A DNA stretch of 64,000 bases from Andrena cerasifolii. Lineage: Eukaryota; Arthropoda; Insecta; Hymenoptera; Andrenidae. The notes under the pieces are model-generated. The model saw only the letters and a list, made by a program, of their open reading frames with translations, was not told where the DNA came from and did not search any database. The DNA is taken from the NCBI RefSeq assembly GCF_050908995.1, contig NC_135132.1:10163001-10227000 (forward strand). Reading direction: 5' to 3'. The position numbers were made by a program, and so were the translations under genes. This document shows, piece by piece, positions 25,201-35,427 of the stretch (position 1 is the stretch's first letter; every line of letters starts with the position of its first letter).

Positions 25201-26421
25201 TACAAAAAAGTTACCAAATGTTCTTTAAATGTTGCTCTTTTAAGTGCAAAAAGTTCTGTAAAAATGTACGCTTCCGCTTTTTCAAAAAAAATTCACAAAC
25301 ATTCGCCTCTTTTCAGCCTCCCGACTAGGTATAACCCCTTAAGACATTTCTTGGCTAACGATACTGATTCGCTCGAAGAACATAAAATTTTCGCTGAATC
25401 TATTTGCACACGTACCTGACAAATGTCACCGACAACAATGTCAGCCACAGAGATCTGTTTAACCTCCCCTTGCCGAATAACAGAGAATTTATGTTCCCCT
25501 TCTATCCGACTTTGGAGACCCCTAAACTGTCTCTCCTTAGAATAGTCATTGAAAGCTGTTACTATCACCACCACGATCACAGAAATCAATATAGCGAGTC
25601 CCTCGATCCAACCATACTTCGCTTCGTCGTCTTCCATCGACGGAACCGCTGCTGTAAATTCGAGAAAATACTTTCAGTCTCATCGGTCTTCTTAACGCTG
25701 CGACTGTTCTCCAAATTTCATAAAGTTACATCGATTGCCAGTTATTGCTCTTGACATCTAACAGTCGCATAGTTACTCGAGTAAATTCTTAACGCGTGTA
25801 TGCTCGATTTACTTATCAAACGATTATGCAAGAGCTACGAAGCGTGGGCTCTTTATCACGCGAATTATCAAGTCTGCCATTAAAAGCGCACAAAAACAAG
25901 CGCCAGTGTGCTTTCGCCTTTCCTCCAGTGAATAAAAAACTATCGGCAATGATACGTGCTACGTAAGTATTATATTTACACTTACTTGGATCCTCCTCAT
26001 CCGCCGGGTGATAAAAGCTAAGACCTAACGAAACCAATGCCGCTACTTCCAAGATGATTAACGTAACATCTTGCAAAGCTTCCCACACTAACTGTAGAAA
26101 CGTTTTTGGTGGCTTTGGAGGTATTAGATTGGAACCAAATGTGTCTCGTCTGTGCTGGATGTCTGCCGCTGACCCACTGAGACCTTTAACACGAGCGGTT
26201 TGTTTTTCTCCGTGAAGCGTCGCTGAATATTTTCGGAGTTGCGAGAAATAAAGGACCGACTTACCTTCACTGGGTGAAGTATATAGCTTTTTACAAATCT
26301 CCTGCACACCACCATGGCTATTGATTTTATTGACACCTTCACGCCCTCGCAGCTCCATGAGCTCACGAAGGTGCTTGAGAGTGATACCATACTGTGCCGG
26401 TCGGCCGTCTATTGTTGCCAT
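3686..26421 (-). CDS. PMCA: Plasma membrane calcium-transporting ATPase (PMCA), whole coding region, 12 exons plus one optional microexon
   Basis: P2B-type pump that exports cytosolic Ca2+ across the plasma membrane using ATP. Joining the exons listed separately gives one open frame of about 1265 aa, normal for the family. Seen: N-terminal segment; M1 (exon 2) and M2 (exon 3); actuator domain with TGES near residue 224; M3-M4 with PEGLP near 395 (exon 6); phosphorylation motif DKTGT with Asp near 438 (exon 7); hinge TGDGTND near 767-773 and M5-M7 (exon 8); M8-M10 (exons 8-10); calmodulin-binding segment across exons 11/12; Ser/His/Asn-rich tail ending ETSI. The start is supported by an in-frame TAG at 26446-26448 with no ATG in between. 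Introns range from 75 nt to 9.9 kb. The protein matches insect PMCA closely by my recollection of the family. Isoforms beyond those described cannot be judged without RNA data. Confidence 0.96.
9420..9570. repeat. Alternating CA/TA/CG purine-pyrimidine tract
   Basis: About 150 bp of nearly strict pyrimidine-purine alternation (ACACATATATACGC-like units), an imperfect dinucleotide satellite in the last PMCA intron. It could form Z-DNA or cruciforms. Confidence 0.75.
12915..13146. mobile_element. piggyBac-like MITE, 224 bp
   Basis: Flanks CTAA (12915-12918) and TTAA (13143-13146) suggest a decayed TTAA duplication. The termini CCCTTTATAAGTCACT and, inverted, CCCTTTATAAGACACT match at 15 of 16 positions. 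Non-coding; the open frame across it is coincidental. Confidence 0.65.
13940..13990. repeat. ATC/GTC trinucleotide repeat
   Basis: A run of ATC/GTC triplets about 100 bp past the exon 11 donor, in the intron. On the minus strand it would read poly-Asp, but not in the PMCA frame. Confidence 0.8.
14094..14226 (-). CDS. PMCA: PMCA coding exon 11 (first half of calmodulin-binding domain)
   Basis: 133 nt, acceptor AAAACAG|A, donor ACACAG|GTAACT, phase 2 to 0. It ends with [16 protein letters not shown], the first half of the autoinhibitory calmodulin-binding helix. Vertebrate PMCA genes switch C-termini at exactly this point (splice site C). Reading past the donor adds about 30 unconserved residues before a stop near 14001. 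Confidence 0.95.
14227..17773 (-). other. PMCA: PMCA intron 10-11
   Basis: 3.5-kb intron between exons 10 and 11. It contains T-rich tracts (14311-14372) and a GACA/GA microsatellite (15955-16035). No conserved coding exon was recognised on either strand. Confidence 0.65.
15955..16035. repeat. GACA/GA/GAAA compound microsatellite
   Basis: Repeated GACA units pass into GA and GAAA runs inside a PMCA intron. Confidence 0.8.
17774..17925 (-). CDS. PMCA: PMCA coding exon 10 (M9-M10)
   Basis: 152 nt, acceptor TTTTCTAG|ATA, donor CTTTC|GTAAGT, phase 0 to 2. It encodes [19 protein letters not shown], then the hydrophobic WGQIITTIP region of M10, ending TRKIPKILS. Confidence 0.93.
18175..18671. mobile_element. 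PIF/Harbinger-like MITE in PMCA intron 9
   Basis: The 491-bp body starts GGCCGCGTACAGACTTGAGC and ends with its inverted copy. The inverted repeat extends about 45 bp with few mismatches (second arm 18605-18668). TAA lies directly outside both ends (18175-18177, 18669-18671). TWA duplications and GG-starting termini are the hallmark of PIF/Harbinger elements. No transposase, so non-autonomous. Confidence 0.75.
18727..18941 (-). CDS. PMCA: PMCA coding exon 9 (M8 and start of M9)
   Basis: 215 nt, acceptor CGATAG|GC, donor TCGCAG|GTAAAT, phase 1 to 0. It encodes [31 protein letters not shown] and [11 protein letters not shown], all conserved in the family. Confidence 0.94.
19082..20127 (-). CDS. 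PMCA: PMCA coding exon 8 (nucleotide-binding to M7)
   Basis: 1046 nt, acceptor TTACAG|A, donor GTTG|GTAATT, phase 2 to 1. It encodes the second half of the nucleotide domain, [23 protein letters not shown], the hinge, M5 and M6 ([15 protein letters not shown], Ca2+-ligand region) and most of M7. An open frame runs past the donor for some 40 codons, but that part is not conserved and is intronic. Confidence 0.96.
20285..20456. repeat. Inverted repeat in PMCA intron 7
   Basis: About 28-30 nt (ATTAGATTATCTAGTCCTTA core) near 20290-20315 recurs in reverse complement near 20428-20452, with AT-rich unique DNA between. It could be a decayed MITE or an RNA hairpin in the pre-mRNA. Confidence 0.65.
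20922..21406 (-). CDS. PMCA: PMCA coding exon 7 (phosphorylation domain)
   Basis: 485 nt, acceptor GTGCAG|AAA, donor AAGAA|GTGAGT, phase 0 to 2. It contains [13 protein letters not shown] with the phosphorylated Asp, and the nucleotide-binding [11 protein letters not shown] and FTKGASE segments. Confidence 0.96.
21485..21855 (-). CDS. PMCA: PMCA coding exon 6 (M3-M4)
   Basis: 371 nt, acceptor AAAAAAAG|GA, donor AAG|GTAATC, phase 1 to 0. A Gly/His/Ser-rich linker is followed by [19 protein letters not shown], then M3 and M4 with the PEGLP calcium-site motif. The acceptor tract is purine-rich, but it is the only AG that gives the required phase; a nearby alternative frame meets a stop. Confidence 0.9.
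22834..22869 (-). CDS. PMCA: PMCA optional 36-nt microexon at splice site A
   Basis: A 36-nt segment flanked by CTAG and by GGTGAAT splice signals. It fits exactly in phase 1 to 1 between exons 5 and 6, so inclusion or skipping both preserve frame. It would add a strongly basic dodecapeptide (about [12 protein letters not shown]). In vertebrate PMCA the same place is alternatively spliced (site A) between the actuator domain and M3, in a phospholipid-sensitive loop. Not proven without RNA data. Confidence 0.6.
24012..24146 (-). CDS. PMCA: PMCA coding exon 5 (end of actuator domain)
   Basis: 135 nt, acceptor CCCGCAG|GT, donor AAAG|GTATGT, phase 1 to 1. It encodes [10 protein letters not shown], the [10 protein letters not shown] segment and the charged EIKKMKKG, where the variable PMCA splice site A begins. 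Confidence 0.95.
24222..24357 (-). CDS. PMCA: PMCA coding exon 4 (actuator domain, TGES)
   Basis: 136 nt, acceptor ATTCAG|ATA, donor TCGG|GTGAGT, phase 0 to 1. It encodes [10 protein letters not shown] and [21 protein letters not shown] is the loop that dephosphorylates the E2P state in P-type ATPases. The following intron is only 75 nt and stop-free. Confidence 0.95.
24542..25342. mobile_element. TTAA-flanked foldback element in PMCA intron 3
   Basis: TTAA at 24542-24545 and 25339-25342 is followed inward by GGGG on both ends. The 793-bp body holds a large internal palindrome (arms near 24828-24975 and 25005-25160, sharing AAAACGGTGAG and TTTTTATATAAAAA). Non-coding. Probably a non-autonomous piggyBac-type or related TTAA element. 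Confidence 0.6.
25416..25651 (-). CDS. PMCA: PMCA coding exon 3 (M2, start of actuator domain)
   Basis: 236 nt, phase 1 to 0, donor CAG|GTACGT. It carries the very hydrophobic M2 ([17 protein letters not shown]) followed by [10 protein letters not shown] and the first actuator-domain strands. The acceptor is a NAGNAG tandem (ACAG CAG): the exon may start at 25651 or 25648, adding or dropping one Ala while keeping frame. Confidence 0.94.
25986..26183 (-). CDS. PMCA: PMCA coding exon 2 (M1)
   Basis: 198 nt, acceptor TTAAAG|GT, donor CCAA|GTAAGT, phase 1 to 1. It encodes [18 protein letters not shown], the PPKPPKTF motif typical of PMCA, and the first transmembrane helix, ending at PADEEDP just outside the membrane. 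Confidence 0.94.
26265..26421 (-). CDS. PMCA: PMCA coding exon 1
   Basis: 157 nt, begins with the initiator ATG and ends in phase 1 at GAAG|GTAAGT. It encodes the conserved N-terminus (starts [12 protein letters not shown], ends near [10 protein letters not shown]), the cytosolic stretch before M1. The junction codon is completed by the next exon to give Gly. Confidence 0.95.
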
Positions 26422-26542
26422 TTTGCCTCGTCCGCCAACGTCGGCCTACGCCAACTCTACTGCACTTCTTCACGTTAGCAGCTCGTATTATTCTCTGGTG
26501 TCACTGACACCACTGGCCTCCGGGGAATTGGAGGGCCAACAG
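26422..26542 (-). other. PMCA: PMCA 5' UTR part of the first coding exon
   Basis: Upstream of the ATG a strong acceptor (pyrimidine tract then TTTCAG at 26543-26548) marks the exon start at 26542. The 121-nt leader is therefore spliced to at least one further upstream non-coding exon. An in-frame TAG at 26446-26448 separates leader and ORF. The promoter must lie farther to the right; candidates are noted near 53 kb and 60.2 kb. Confidence 0.6.
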
Positions 26543-29500
26543 CTGAAACACAGAAACCCACATTTTCAAATTCCTTCGATTTAAAACTCCATAGAAGGCA
26601 GTTTAAATCTTAAACGATTAACGCAAGTTGCTTCGCGATCGGACGTCGATTCCTGAGTCACGCAACCTTCCCTCTCGCAACCAACGATCAAAGAACGAGT
26701 AATTAGCATGCGATAACACCATCTGAATCATAGTTATTTAAGTACACGCGTCGCTGCAGACTTTCGCTCGCCGGCCGAGTACTTCGCAGCCTCGCGAAAG
26801 CAAACTAGGCCCAGGAATCACCCGTTGTTCCTCTTCGCAGGCATCGAACCACCGAAATGTCGCGCAGGATTCCAACGCAACCCAGAGAAGCGACTTGTTA
26901 AACTTGAGAAAGATTGCAAGCAAGTCGACTGCCCCTTGCTCTAACGGGAAGTTGAAGCGAGCGAACCTGAGCTTTATCGAGTGCGAATGACGAGTCGGTC
27001 TACCGTAGAGGCGTAGGAGGAGCGATCGACACGCGAGAAGGTCGGCCACGAGCGGGCCAGCCGCTGTCAGCGAACGCCGACACGGTTTCGAGGTTATGTG
27101 CCCTGGCAGACGAGTCGACACGGGCGAGCCACGGCTCCGCTTCCGAAATTATGTCACGACGAGGAAGAATAACGGGGCGGCTGAATCGGAGACAGCCGAT
27201 TCTAAATATACCGACGGGGAGAGCGCGAACGAGACAGAGCGGCAGGGAGGAGGAGAGAAAATCCGTTTACCTTCTGCCGTGACGCTTTACGCGCTGACGC
27301 GGAGAGCGAACTGGCATGCAAACCGACCTCTCCTCACTGGCGCGGCCCACGTAGCTTCATTCTTCCCTGTCGATCGCACTAAACGTGGAGAAGCCTACTC
27401 GCTACACGGCCCCAGCAGCCAGCGGACCTGGGTCGCCACGGAAAGGCGTGTTAAGTGAAATAACCCATTAGCAAAAGTAGTAATCGATTCGTGTTGCCCT
27501 CTAGCCGCTCGCACGCGTACTGCGCCGAGCCTCGCTATTTTCCGCCGTTCCTCGGCGCCCCAGTGCCGTACGCTCGCACGAAAAATGGCAATCTCGCGGA
27601 TCCCCGTCGACGAAAACACTGGCAGGCGAACGGACGCGAATGGAATGGACGTGATTTAGGACAGGAGAATCCTTGGGCGAAGTGGTTTCGAGAGGAGGTT
27701 AGGGCACTGCTGTTTGGAACCGACGTGATTGGACCGCGCGTGAGAAATCGTAATTTTCAGATGCAGTGTCGGCGACGATGGCTCGTACGTACGTTTCGTA
27801 ATACGTAATTCACGGTGCGGCGGAACGTGGAGAGGCGCGACAGAGACGGCACACATCGCGCGTCGAGCCTCGGCAATCAACTGACCGATCCCCTGCACAT
27901 TTTCACTTGGAAAGTTCAACCTGATTCATTCATCGCGTTTACGTAATTTTTACTCACAACTCTATTTTCATCCTATTACAAGCAGCCTAGCCGCCTGCTA
28001 AACAACTGGTTCCAGTACGCGAGTGCCTTTTACAAACCGGCACGCTAGGCGTGACACCGCCAGGAATTCGCGGTGATCTAAGCGGGGGTCTGATCGCATA
28101 AACTCTTCAATTAATTAATTAGCAAGGGAAAATGAAGTCACCTTCCATTTTCCCTGGCTGACAACGGATTCCTTTTCCAGCACCGAGATATTCAGGCCAC
28201 GATCCTCGGCGTCACGGGTTCAACGGAGCACGAGCCAGGGGAGGAGCGGAGTGCTTCAATTTTTCATCCCCCAATAAAGCGACACTTTTAAATAATCGAC
28301 GGCTCTTTTATTCCCCCGCGCTTCTATAATAGCCTCTCGATATTTAGAGAGCGTCGTTTGGCTGAAAAGAGGATTGTTTCGAAGCGGTTAGAGGCCATTT
28401 CCTTGGCCGCGTGGAGAGGAGAGATATTTTCCGTGCTCTATATATTTCCGGCTGGAAGAGACAAGAGAGTACGTGTGTCGATACTGTTGATTGAGCTGAA
28501 GAGCCTACCCGCGCACGCTTCCAAGCCGATATGAGGCAAACAGAGCGGCAAAGAGAGAGCGAGGTGAACAGAGGAGGAAACGGAATATCCCTTTTTGCCA
28601 TCCAATTCCAAACTATTTTCGTATTTTCACGCGGATTCCCTTCTATTATTTACACACTTGCGTCCGAGCTCTTCAGGCACGGCGGCACCGAGGGAAACCC
28701 TCGTTATCCGCAGCCACGTAACGCGCAATCTTTCTTCTTCTTTTTTTTTTTTAAAGCTATCTTGTTATTACTTGTGATCTAACGCGGCTCGTTTCTGGAG
28801 TGCGCCGTTTATCAGAAGATTGAGGAGTGACGTTAATTGCGGCAGAAGTTGCGAACTTTCACGGCGACTTACGTGCCCATTTTTATACACCGAAAATCGT
28901 TAACAGCGAAGTGTTAATGACGCGGCAGAGGCCAGAGAGAAATCAAGTTCCCTGTCTCGCTCCCTCTCGACTCGCATATATAGCTTCGGTGCGTGCAGAG
29001 TTGTTGACCAGGGGAGGGCTTCCTTAATTAGAAGCTGATTTGATGGGAAGACTAACTACTGCCTTACTAAGCGCAAAGGTGGTGGTAACTGCCCTTATTT
29101 TCAGGCAATGCCGTTTTACATTTCGCCCCTCCCGACTTAGTGACCTCTTCCACCCTAAGCGCGATAGGTACCTCCCCTACCCTTTTCTATTCGACCCTCG
29201 TTAGTTAAACGACCATTCGGCAGTGTCTTCCGAAATTTCAATCTGCGCGTGTCTTTTTAGAGAACTAGGGGTGTTCGATTGATCCCCATTAATCCCCCGG
29301 GGAATTCGTCCCACAATAAACTCCTAGGGACTCTAATTATAATGCCTCTTGAGCATTAGTTTTCACTGAATCGGATAAAATCGCTCTATTTCGACCTGCT
29401 TTTGCCGCGCACGGTCGACCTGTGTATAATTAGTATTATTTCACGTGTCGAAGCAGAAATACGGAGAGACGACGAGGGCGCAGCTGTGCCCTGCACCGCC

Positions 29501-30061
29501 TTATTTCTGGACCCTTAATAAGAATTCACCACCAACGGTGCTGCTCCCCATATCTAATCTTTCTCCTAGCTGTCTCTCTCTCTCTCTCTCATGGTTCACC
29601 CCCATGACCGCACGTGCCACTCTGAGCAGCCGCGTATTTATATTGATATACCTCTGATACTGACCCCCGGCCGTCTATTTCTGTAATTTTACATCGACGT
29701 GCCTAATTAACGGTTAAGCAAGCAAGTATATTCCACACGTCTCCTCAAACCACGGGGGGAGGAGGGGCCTTGAGAGTTGATACATTTCAAGTCTTGTTTC
29801 TTTCCTGAAGGACGCATTGACCTCGCTGAGAAGCTTCGTTCGCATTATTAGCCAAGTGAACTCAAATTACTTGGAGTTAAGTTCTATTTCAAGGCAAGTA
29901 AAGTTGAACAAGAATTTTTATTTTCACTTGAAACTTGAAAGAATTATTTTTTTTTCAAATCCAGTAACTTAACACTAATTTTGTTCAGAAAACAGCTGGA
30001 TAAAACTTTATAATTCATTAAAAACTTATATTTGGAAGAAAATTTCAAAACCGCTTTTTTG

Positions 30062-30133
30062 CCGTTGCACGGGGATTCGAACTCGAGACCTTCAGAGTGG
30101 CAGCCGGACGCACTACCGCTGAGCTATTCGCCC
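30062..30133 (-). other. tRNA-Gly(GCC)-like sequence, probably pseudogene or SINE head
   Basis: On the minus strand a 72-nt tRNA-sized unit has a perfect A box (TAGCTCAGCGG), a near-perfect B box (AGTTCGAATCC) and a tRNA-Gly anticodon loop CTGCCAC. The acceptor and T stems pair poorly, so it is unlikely to be a working tRNA. The intact pol III boxes suggest a tRNA-derived SINE or pseudogene. Confidence 0.6.
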
Positions 30134-33100
30134 ACCCAATACATCCTTCTTTATTTCTTCTAATCATTGACTAGAAATTAATACACACGACTACCGTGTC
30201 TAAATTAAATATCGTATACAAGTGAGGTAAGACAATAGAGAGTGAATCCCTAAAAAATTGCGTGGTTGACGTCTACAAGAGTCGCCAAATATGTGTCGTC
30301 TGTACTCCACCATCAGAAAACACTTAAAAGCTCCCGTTTGTGTTTGCCCCGCTAATGCTCCCGTCGTGCTTTCTCTGCCGTGAAGGATAACGGTCTAGCT
30401 GCGCTGTCTGGGAGCAGATAAACTGGACGTCGAACTTCGCATTGCAAGCCCCGCCAGTTTACTTAGTAACAGAAGAACGCTCTGTATGCTTTGTAACCGG
30501 AGAATCCCGTGTTCCATCGGAGTCACAACGAATTTTCAGAAGCTTACGACCCCAGCGGCCGGCCAGAATTACGAGGAGCAGTGTTTGATTCATCCACACG
30601 CCCCAGGTTAACGCCGAAGTTGAGCGAGACACCGGGATGGATGTAGATCAAGCCGAATGCGGACAGAAAGGCGGGTAAAGAGCAAGGGAGAGAGAGAGAG
30701 AGAGGAGAGAAATTTAATCTTCCTATACCCATTACTTCACATCTAATTTACTTTAAGTGCTTCTCGCTCGACTCAAGCCGTGATTTCGGAGATAGCGTTT
30801 CCTCGATAAAAGAAAGACCCAGCGCCGCGAGAATTCAACTCTATTAAATGACCAGATAACGACAGAAGATCTCGCGAGGGATTACAATCGACTCCGTTAT
30901 TCCGCGGTCGATTATCGAGCCACTCGATGTAAAAAGCTCCGATTACGGGAGCTATGTTAATGACTGATAACGCCCCACGGTGGAAGCCAGCACTCCCAAC
31001 TGGAAACATATCTCGCTATGTATCGGGTCACGATATCTACCTGCTCGAACTAGGCCGAATTCAATTAAAAAAAAACAGCCTTGGCGAGCGGGGGCCGGTA
31101 ATCGAAAGGCAAGATTGCTGGTAATAAAAAAATTGTGGTCCTCTGTTCCGCGCCGGGAGATCGAATGCGACGACCTTACGCGAACGAGTGATAATTAAGC
31201 TGCGGGGCACGCGAGATTTACAGCGCACCAAGCATCTGCATGCATTTCTGCATCCGTATGCAATTACTCATGCAATACGCGGTCGCGCGTCACCGAGAGC
31301 CATACAATCCCATTCACTGTCCACGTTCTCATTACTCGTCCTTTCCCGACCGACGCGAGTCGTCTGTGAAATAAAATAAAAAAAAAAAAAAAAGAAAAGC
31401 ACCTCGCTGTCTGTCCTGCGTTAAAAACCACTGGAGTAGTCCCGTTTGAAATTCGCACCGCGTCCGTTACGGCTCTGATTTCAATTCACCTCGACGCGGC
31501 ATTGTCGAGCCACGAGACCAAGTGCCTGACAAGTAAATCCGATCAGAGAACTGCTCCGAAGAAAAATGCTGGCCCGCCAATTACTCACCGGGAACTGCTG
31601 CCGCTAATTCGCATCGCCGTGCTGCCCGGAGACACAATTATTTACAAATACTCGCCCACACGGTCGACTCGCAACTTTCGCTCCCCCTACGTTCCTCGCT
31701 AAGGTTCCAACCGAGGAGGCTATACCGCTAGATCGGCCGATAAGGCTCCACCGCTTAGCACATTTTCGAGAATTGCAACCCCGCGATTGGCTTACCGCTG
31801 TGTAGACGGATTGTATTTATAAACTCAAGGCTGGGAGGACACACCGGGCGAGCCGCGTTAGCTACTGCGGTTGTCGCCTGTTCCGCGAAAAGGCAGCGGG
31901 GTAAACAGTGCTCGCGATCGAGAGGAGGAGAAAGACGCCCGAGGAATTTACGGCAGCACGCACCGGGACGGTTGGTAGCGCGATGAGTGGCTGCCGGCGA
32001 CCTTCTGCGCGGCCCGATAGCCGAGGCCTGTATAGATTTCAAGATACCGAGCCTGAGGGCACCAGCCATAAAACGCTGGGATTGATAACGCGCCGAGAGG
32101 TAAAGTATTGTGTAAATGCTCCGTGACGCTAGCGAGCTCCACGATTGTCGTGACGTGACGTCAATGGAGAGCGCGCCACGTCCAAAAGGAACGAGAACAC
32201 TCCGGATATATTTGAACGTAGACACGGGCTCGGCAGGAGAGGGGCCCGCGCGATTACGCGGCGTCTGGCCGCCGAGCCGAAACACGAAATTTCCTACGCT
32301 ACTCGTCTGCGGGCCGAGAACCACCTCGTGGAATTCAGCGCCGAGGAACACGCGACCCGAACCGACGCGCGACCCTCCGACGATTTAGGCCGGCCGCGTA
32401 CTGTCCATAGGGCTCTTTCGATTCTGGAATCGATACCGAATGTTTTTGGTGTCGATGATTGTCGTGCGATACTTACGACTTATCGAACGAAAAGTATTTG
32501 CAAAAATTTACTATTTCAAAAGCCACCGGCCTCAGACACAGAGTCCAGTTTAAAGCAGTCAAACGTTGAATACTCTTAATTTAATATAGTAAATATATTA
32601 TTGATAAACGGAAATTCGGAATATTGTTTGTGCCCATTATATTGAATCGAATCTGAGAATTTGTGATGTTTTTTTTAATTTTCAATATTGTCTAAATAAT
32701 AATAGGCCAGGGAGGAATATTATTATCGGTTGGCGTTTTTTCTAGTGGAAAAGGTTTTTTTTTTTAGCCACACAACACCGTAACTTTTCGCACAAAACGA
32801 TCTCTCGCCACAGAAATATTTTTTTTCTGTTGATTCTTATTACTTTTAGAGAGGTTGACAATGTAAAAGAAAGTGATTGCAGGAATGTGGCGCCTTTTTT
32901 ACGAAGAATAATAATCTATTCGATATCGATATTTAAAGGTATAGCTACTTTTCCACCCATACCCGAGTAGTATCGATACTTCTATTTCGATCATGGTGGT
33001 ATCGAAAGAACCCTCTATCCACGCGTGGATTCTCGTCGGCGGCACAGTTTAGTCGACCAATCATCGAGCAATATTGACTAAATACCTTTTACCACTTGCT

Positions 33101-33175
33101 CTGTCACACTTTGCGTGACGTCGCCGCGTTTTCGCGCCGAGGCGCTTGCACCCTGTGCTCTGACGCTCGTACTTT

Positions 33176-33668
33176 CTGTAAAGCAGTGATTCTCAACCGG
33201 TGGGTCGCGAAGTGTTTTCTCAGGTGTCATGTTTTTTTTTTTTTAATATTATTAACCCTTAACTGGAATACTGTTTTTGACAAACGTGGCTGGTATACCG
33301 GGGTCGTGGCAGACCCCAAATAAAAAAGGGCACAGAAATTTGTAAAGTCGACCCTGAATCAACCTCTTTGAATATTTTGTTCTTAGGTAATATGTAAAAT
33401 AATAGAAACCTAGAAAGTTAAACTATTATTATAAAATTAATTAGAAAAACAGTTTACAAGCTTAGACAACCAAAAATTTTCCAGCGAACTTTGCGTGCCT
33501 GGGGTCATGAGCGACCCCAAGATACCAGTTAAGGGTTAAGTAGAATTATATTCCGAAATACCTATTTTTCGTGTCTTTTTCGTACCTTTATTATATTTAC
33601 CACTCTTATTTGAACATTACAACAGGAGATCGCGACTAAAAAAAAGGTTGGGAAACGCTGCTGTAAGG
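33176..33668. mobile_element. hAT-type MITE (interrupted by another element)
   Basis: A 477-bp element, 33184-33660, begins CAGTGATTCTCAACC and ends GGTTGGGAAACGCTG, the typical hAT terminus. Direct 8-bp flanks CTGTAAAG (33176-33183) and CTGTAAGG (33661-33668) are a target duplication with one change. Non-coding. Its middle is occupied by a TTAA element at 33252-33539, so the original MITE was about 190 bp. Confidence 0.8.
33252..33539. mobile_element. piggyBac-like MITE nested in the hAT MITE
   Basis: TTAA at 33252-33255 and 33536-33539 surrounds a 280-bp body. Its ends are CCCTTAACTGGAATAC and, inverted, CCCTTAACTGGTATC. Internal GGGGTC...GACCCC motifs are also mirrored. TTAA duplication and CCC starts are piggyBac features. 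No ORF. Confidence 0.8.
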
Positions 33669-35427
33669 CGTCGGAAGTTCATATTGCTCGAGGCGAGTTA
33701 AGCGGAGGATTCTTTGGCTTTAACGGACATTCCTCGAAATCTTTTACTCGAAGGAAAAAGGGGACGTTACTTCGTTGGTCGACAAAAAATTAAATGCACG
33801 CCTTATTGGTCCTGCTCGTCATGTGCTCGCACATGTGGGATCCCTCGGGCGTATTGTTGCGAGCTGACGCAAACTTCTCTAGCGGACGGGGCCAAATTCG
33901 CCGGCGTTATGAAATATTACTGTAAAGCGCGAAAATAGTGCGAAGGCGCAGCGAGATAGCACGGTGTTTGATTAATTAGTTGGCGAGGACTACTTCGCGT
34001 ATACTATTTATACTTTAACGAAGCATCGATCAGGGAGAGGATTGAATCGTATCGCCTGCTCGCGACGACGGGGCTTTTATCTTGTGTGCCTTTTAAAATT
34101 TGCATTGGGCGATAAGTGAAACGCACTACTCTCCTTTCCCGTTTTATCTGAGATCCGCTGACGCGCGAGAACAAACAATAAAAACGCGGCAATCTTGCGT
34201 GATTGTTCGAGGGCTAATTGATTTGCCGCTGATAACGGAGAAGATAACCGTTGCCGTTTCGTTTCTCGCGTCTGTGCTGACTCCGCGGAAACTCAAGCGT
34301 CACTGTGCCCCGTGAATTGTCCATCGAGATTACCTTCCGTCGCGGAAGAAACTGTTCACTGAAAATATCAAACGACGGGACGTCTCGGAAGAACGAAACG
34401 AACGGAGCGAAGTAACTATTCGTGGAATCTGCCGCCATTAAATTGCAGCAATTTTAACTCGGTGCCTCCCACTAAATCGCAATAGACTCGGGTAAAACGA
34501 TACACGGCCAGGCGCAAAAATTCGCCAACGTTCGCCGGGCACTCGTCGAGGCAGTGGCGCTTTGTCTGGGCATCAGGCGAGGCCCACGCCGTCGAACGAG
34601 AATAACGCGATGGATTCCTTGCGACGGGCGTCATTATCGAAAGGTGGGGGACGCCGAACCGCGATTTTTAATGGCTAATCAGTATTCGTACCGCGAAACG
34701 TAATGGTTTCGTGGAAATGGCCAACCAGCGTCGCTCGAGAACAGTATTCCGACCACGCGGATGCACGATAAATTCTTCCCACGACTTCACGTGTAACGTC
34801 AAACAAGTATAACATCTTTCGCTGGGAAATAATAAATGGCTACAGTAGCCGTCCATTTGTTTTGAAAAATAGAAGCTGCGACGTGCCGCACGGGCACGCG
34901 AGACGCTCAACTTTCATTATTTACTTCGGACGAGTACGGCACCTGTAACCTTATCAACAGAATTGTCAATTGGGCCAGGCTAAGTAGAACTCGTGTTCCT
35001 TCTCGAGGAAATTTATAATTGCTTATTTCTTATTTCTTTAGAAACTTAAGTCACTGGAAAAAAAATTATTTTTGTCGAGGGTAAAAAGTTTAGGAAATGT
35101 TGATAAAAGAAATAGGAGACCGTTAATTTAAAAAAAATGATCGTCGCGTAGTAGAGGTTTTTTCCGAACAATAAATGGCCTCGCTCGTGTCAATTGGATG
35201 TACAGTCTTCTCCGCATACTGTCAACGCGGTTGAAAAATGTAATTCTGAGAAAAACGCGTTCAAAGTTCAGTCGCGCCCTTGACACCGCTCCACGGAAAA
35301 TATATCTCCGTCAATTTGATGTATTTCTGCATAAAATTTGTAGACAGCATTCTTGAAACGTATGCCTTTTCGAAAATATATATATATAAAAAAAACGATT
35401 TTTCCGATTCTTTACAGTGGTCTGTCC

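Noticed and set aside
30062..30133. Functional tRNA-Gly gene
   Set aside because: Anticodon loop and pol III boxes are good, but the acceptor and T stems do not pair.
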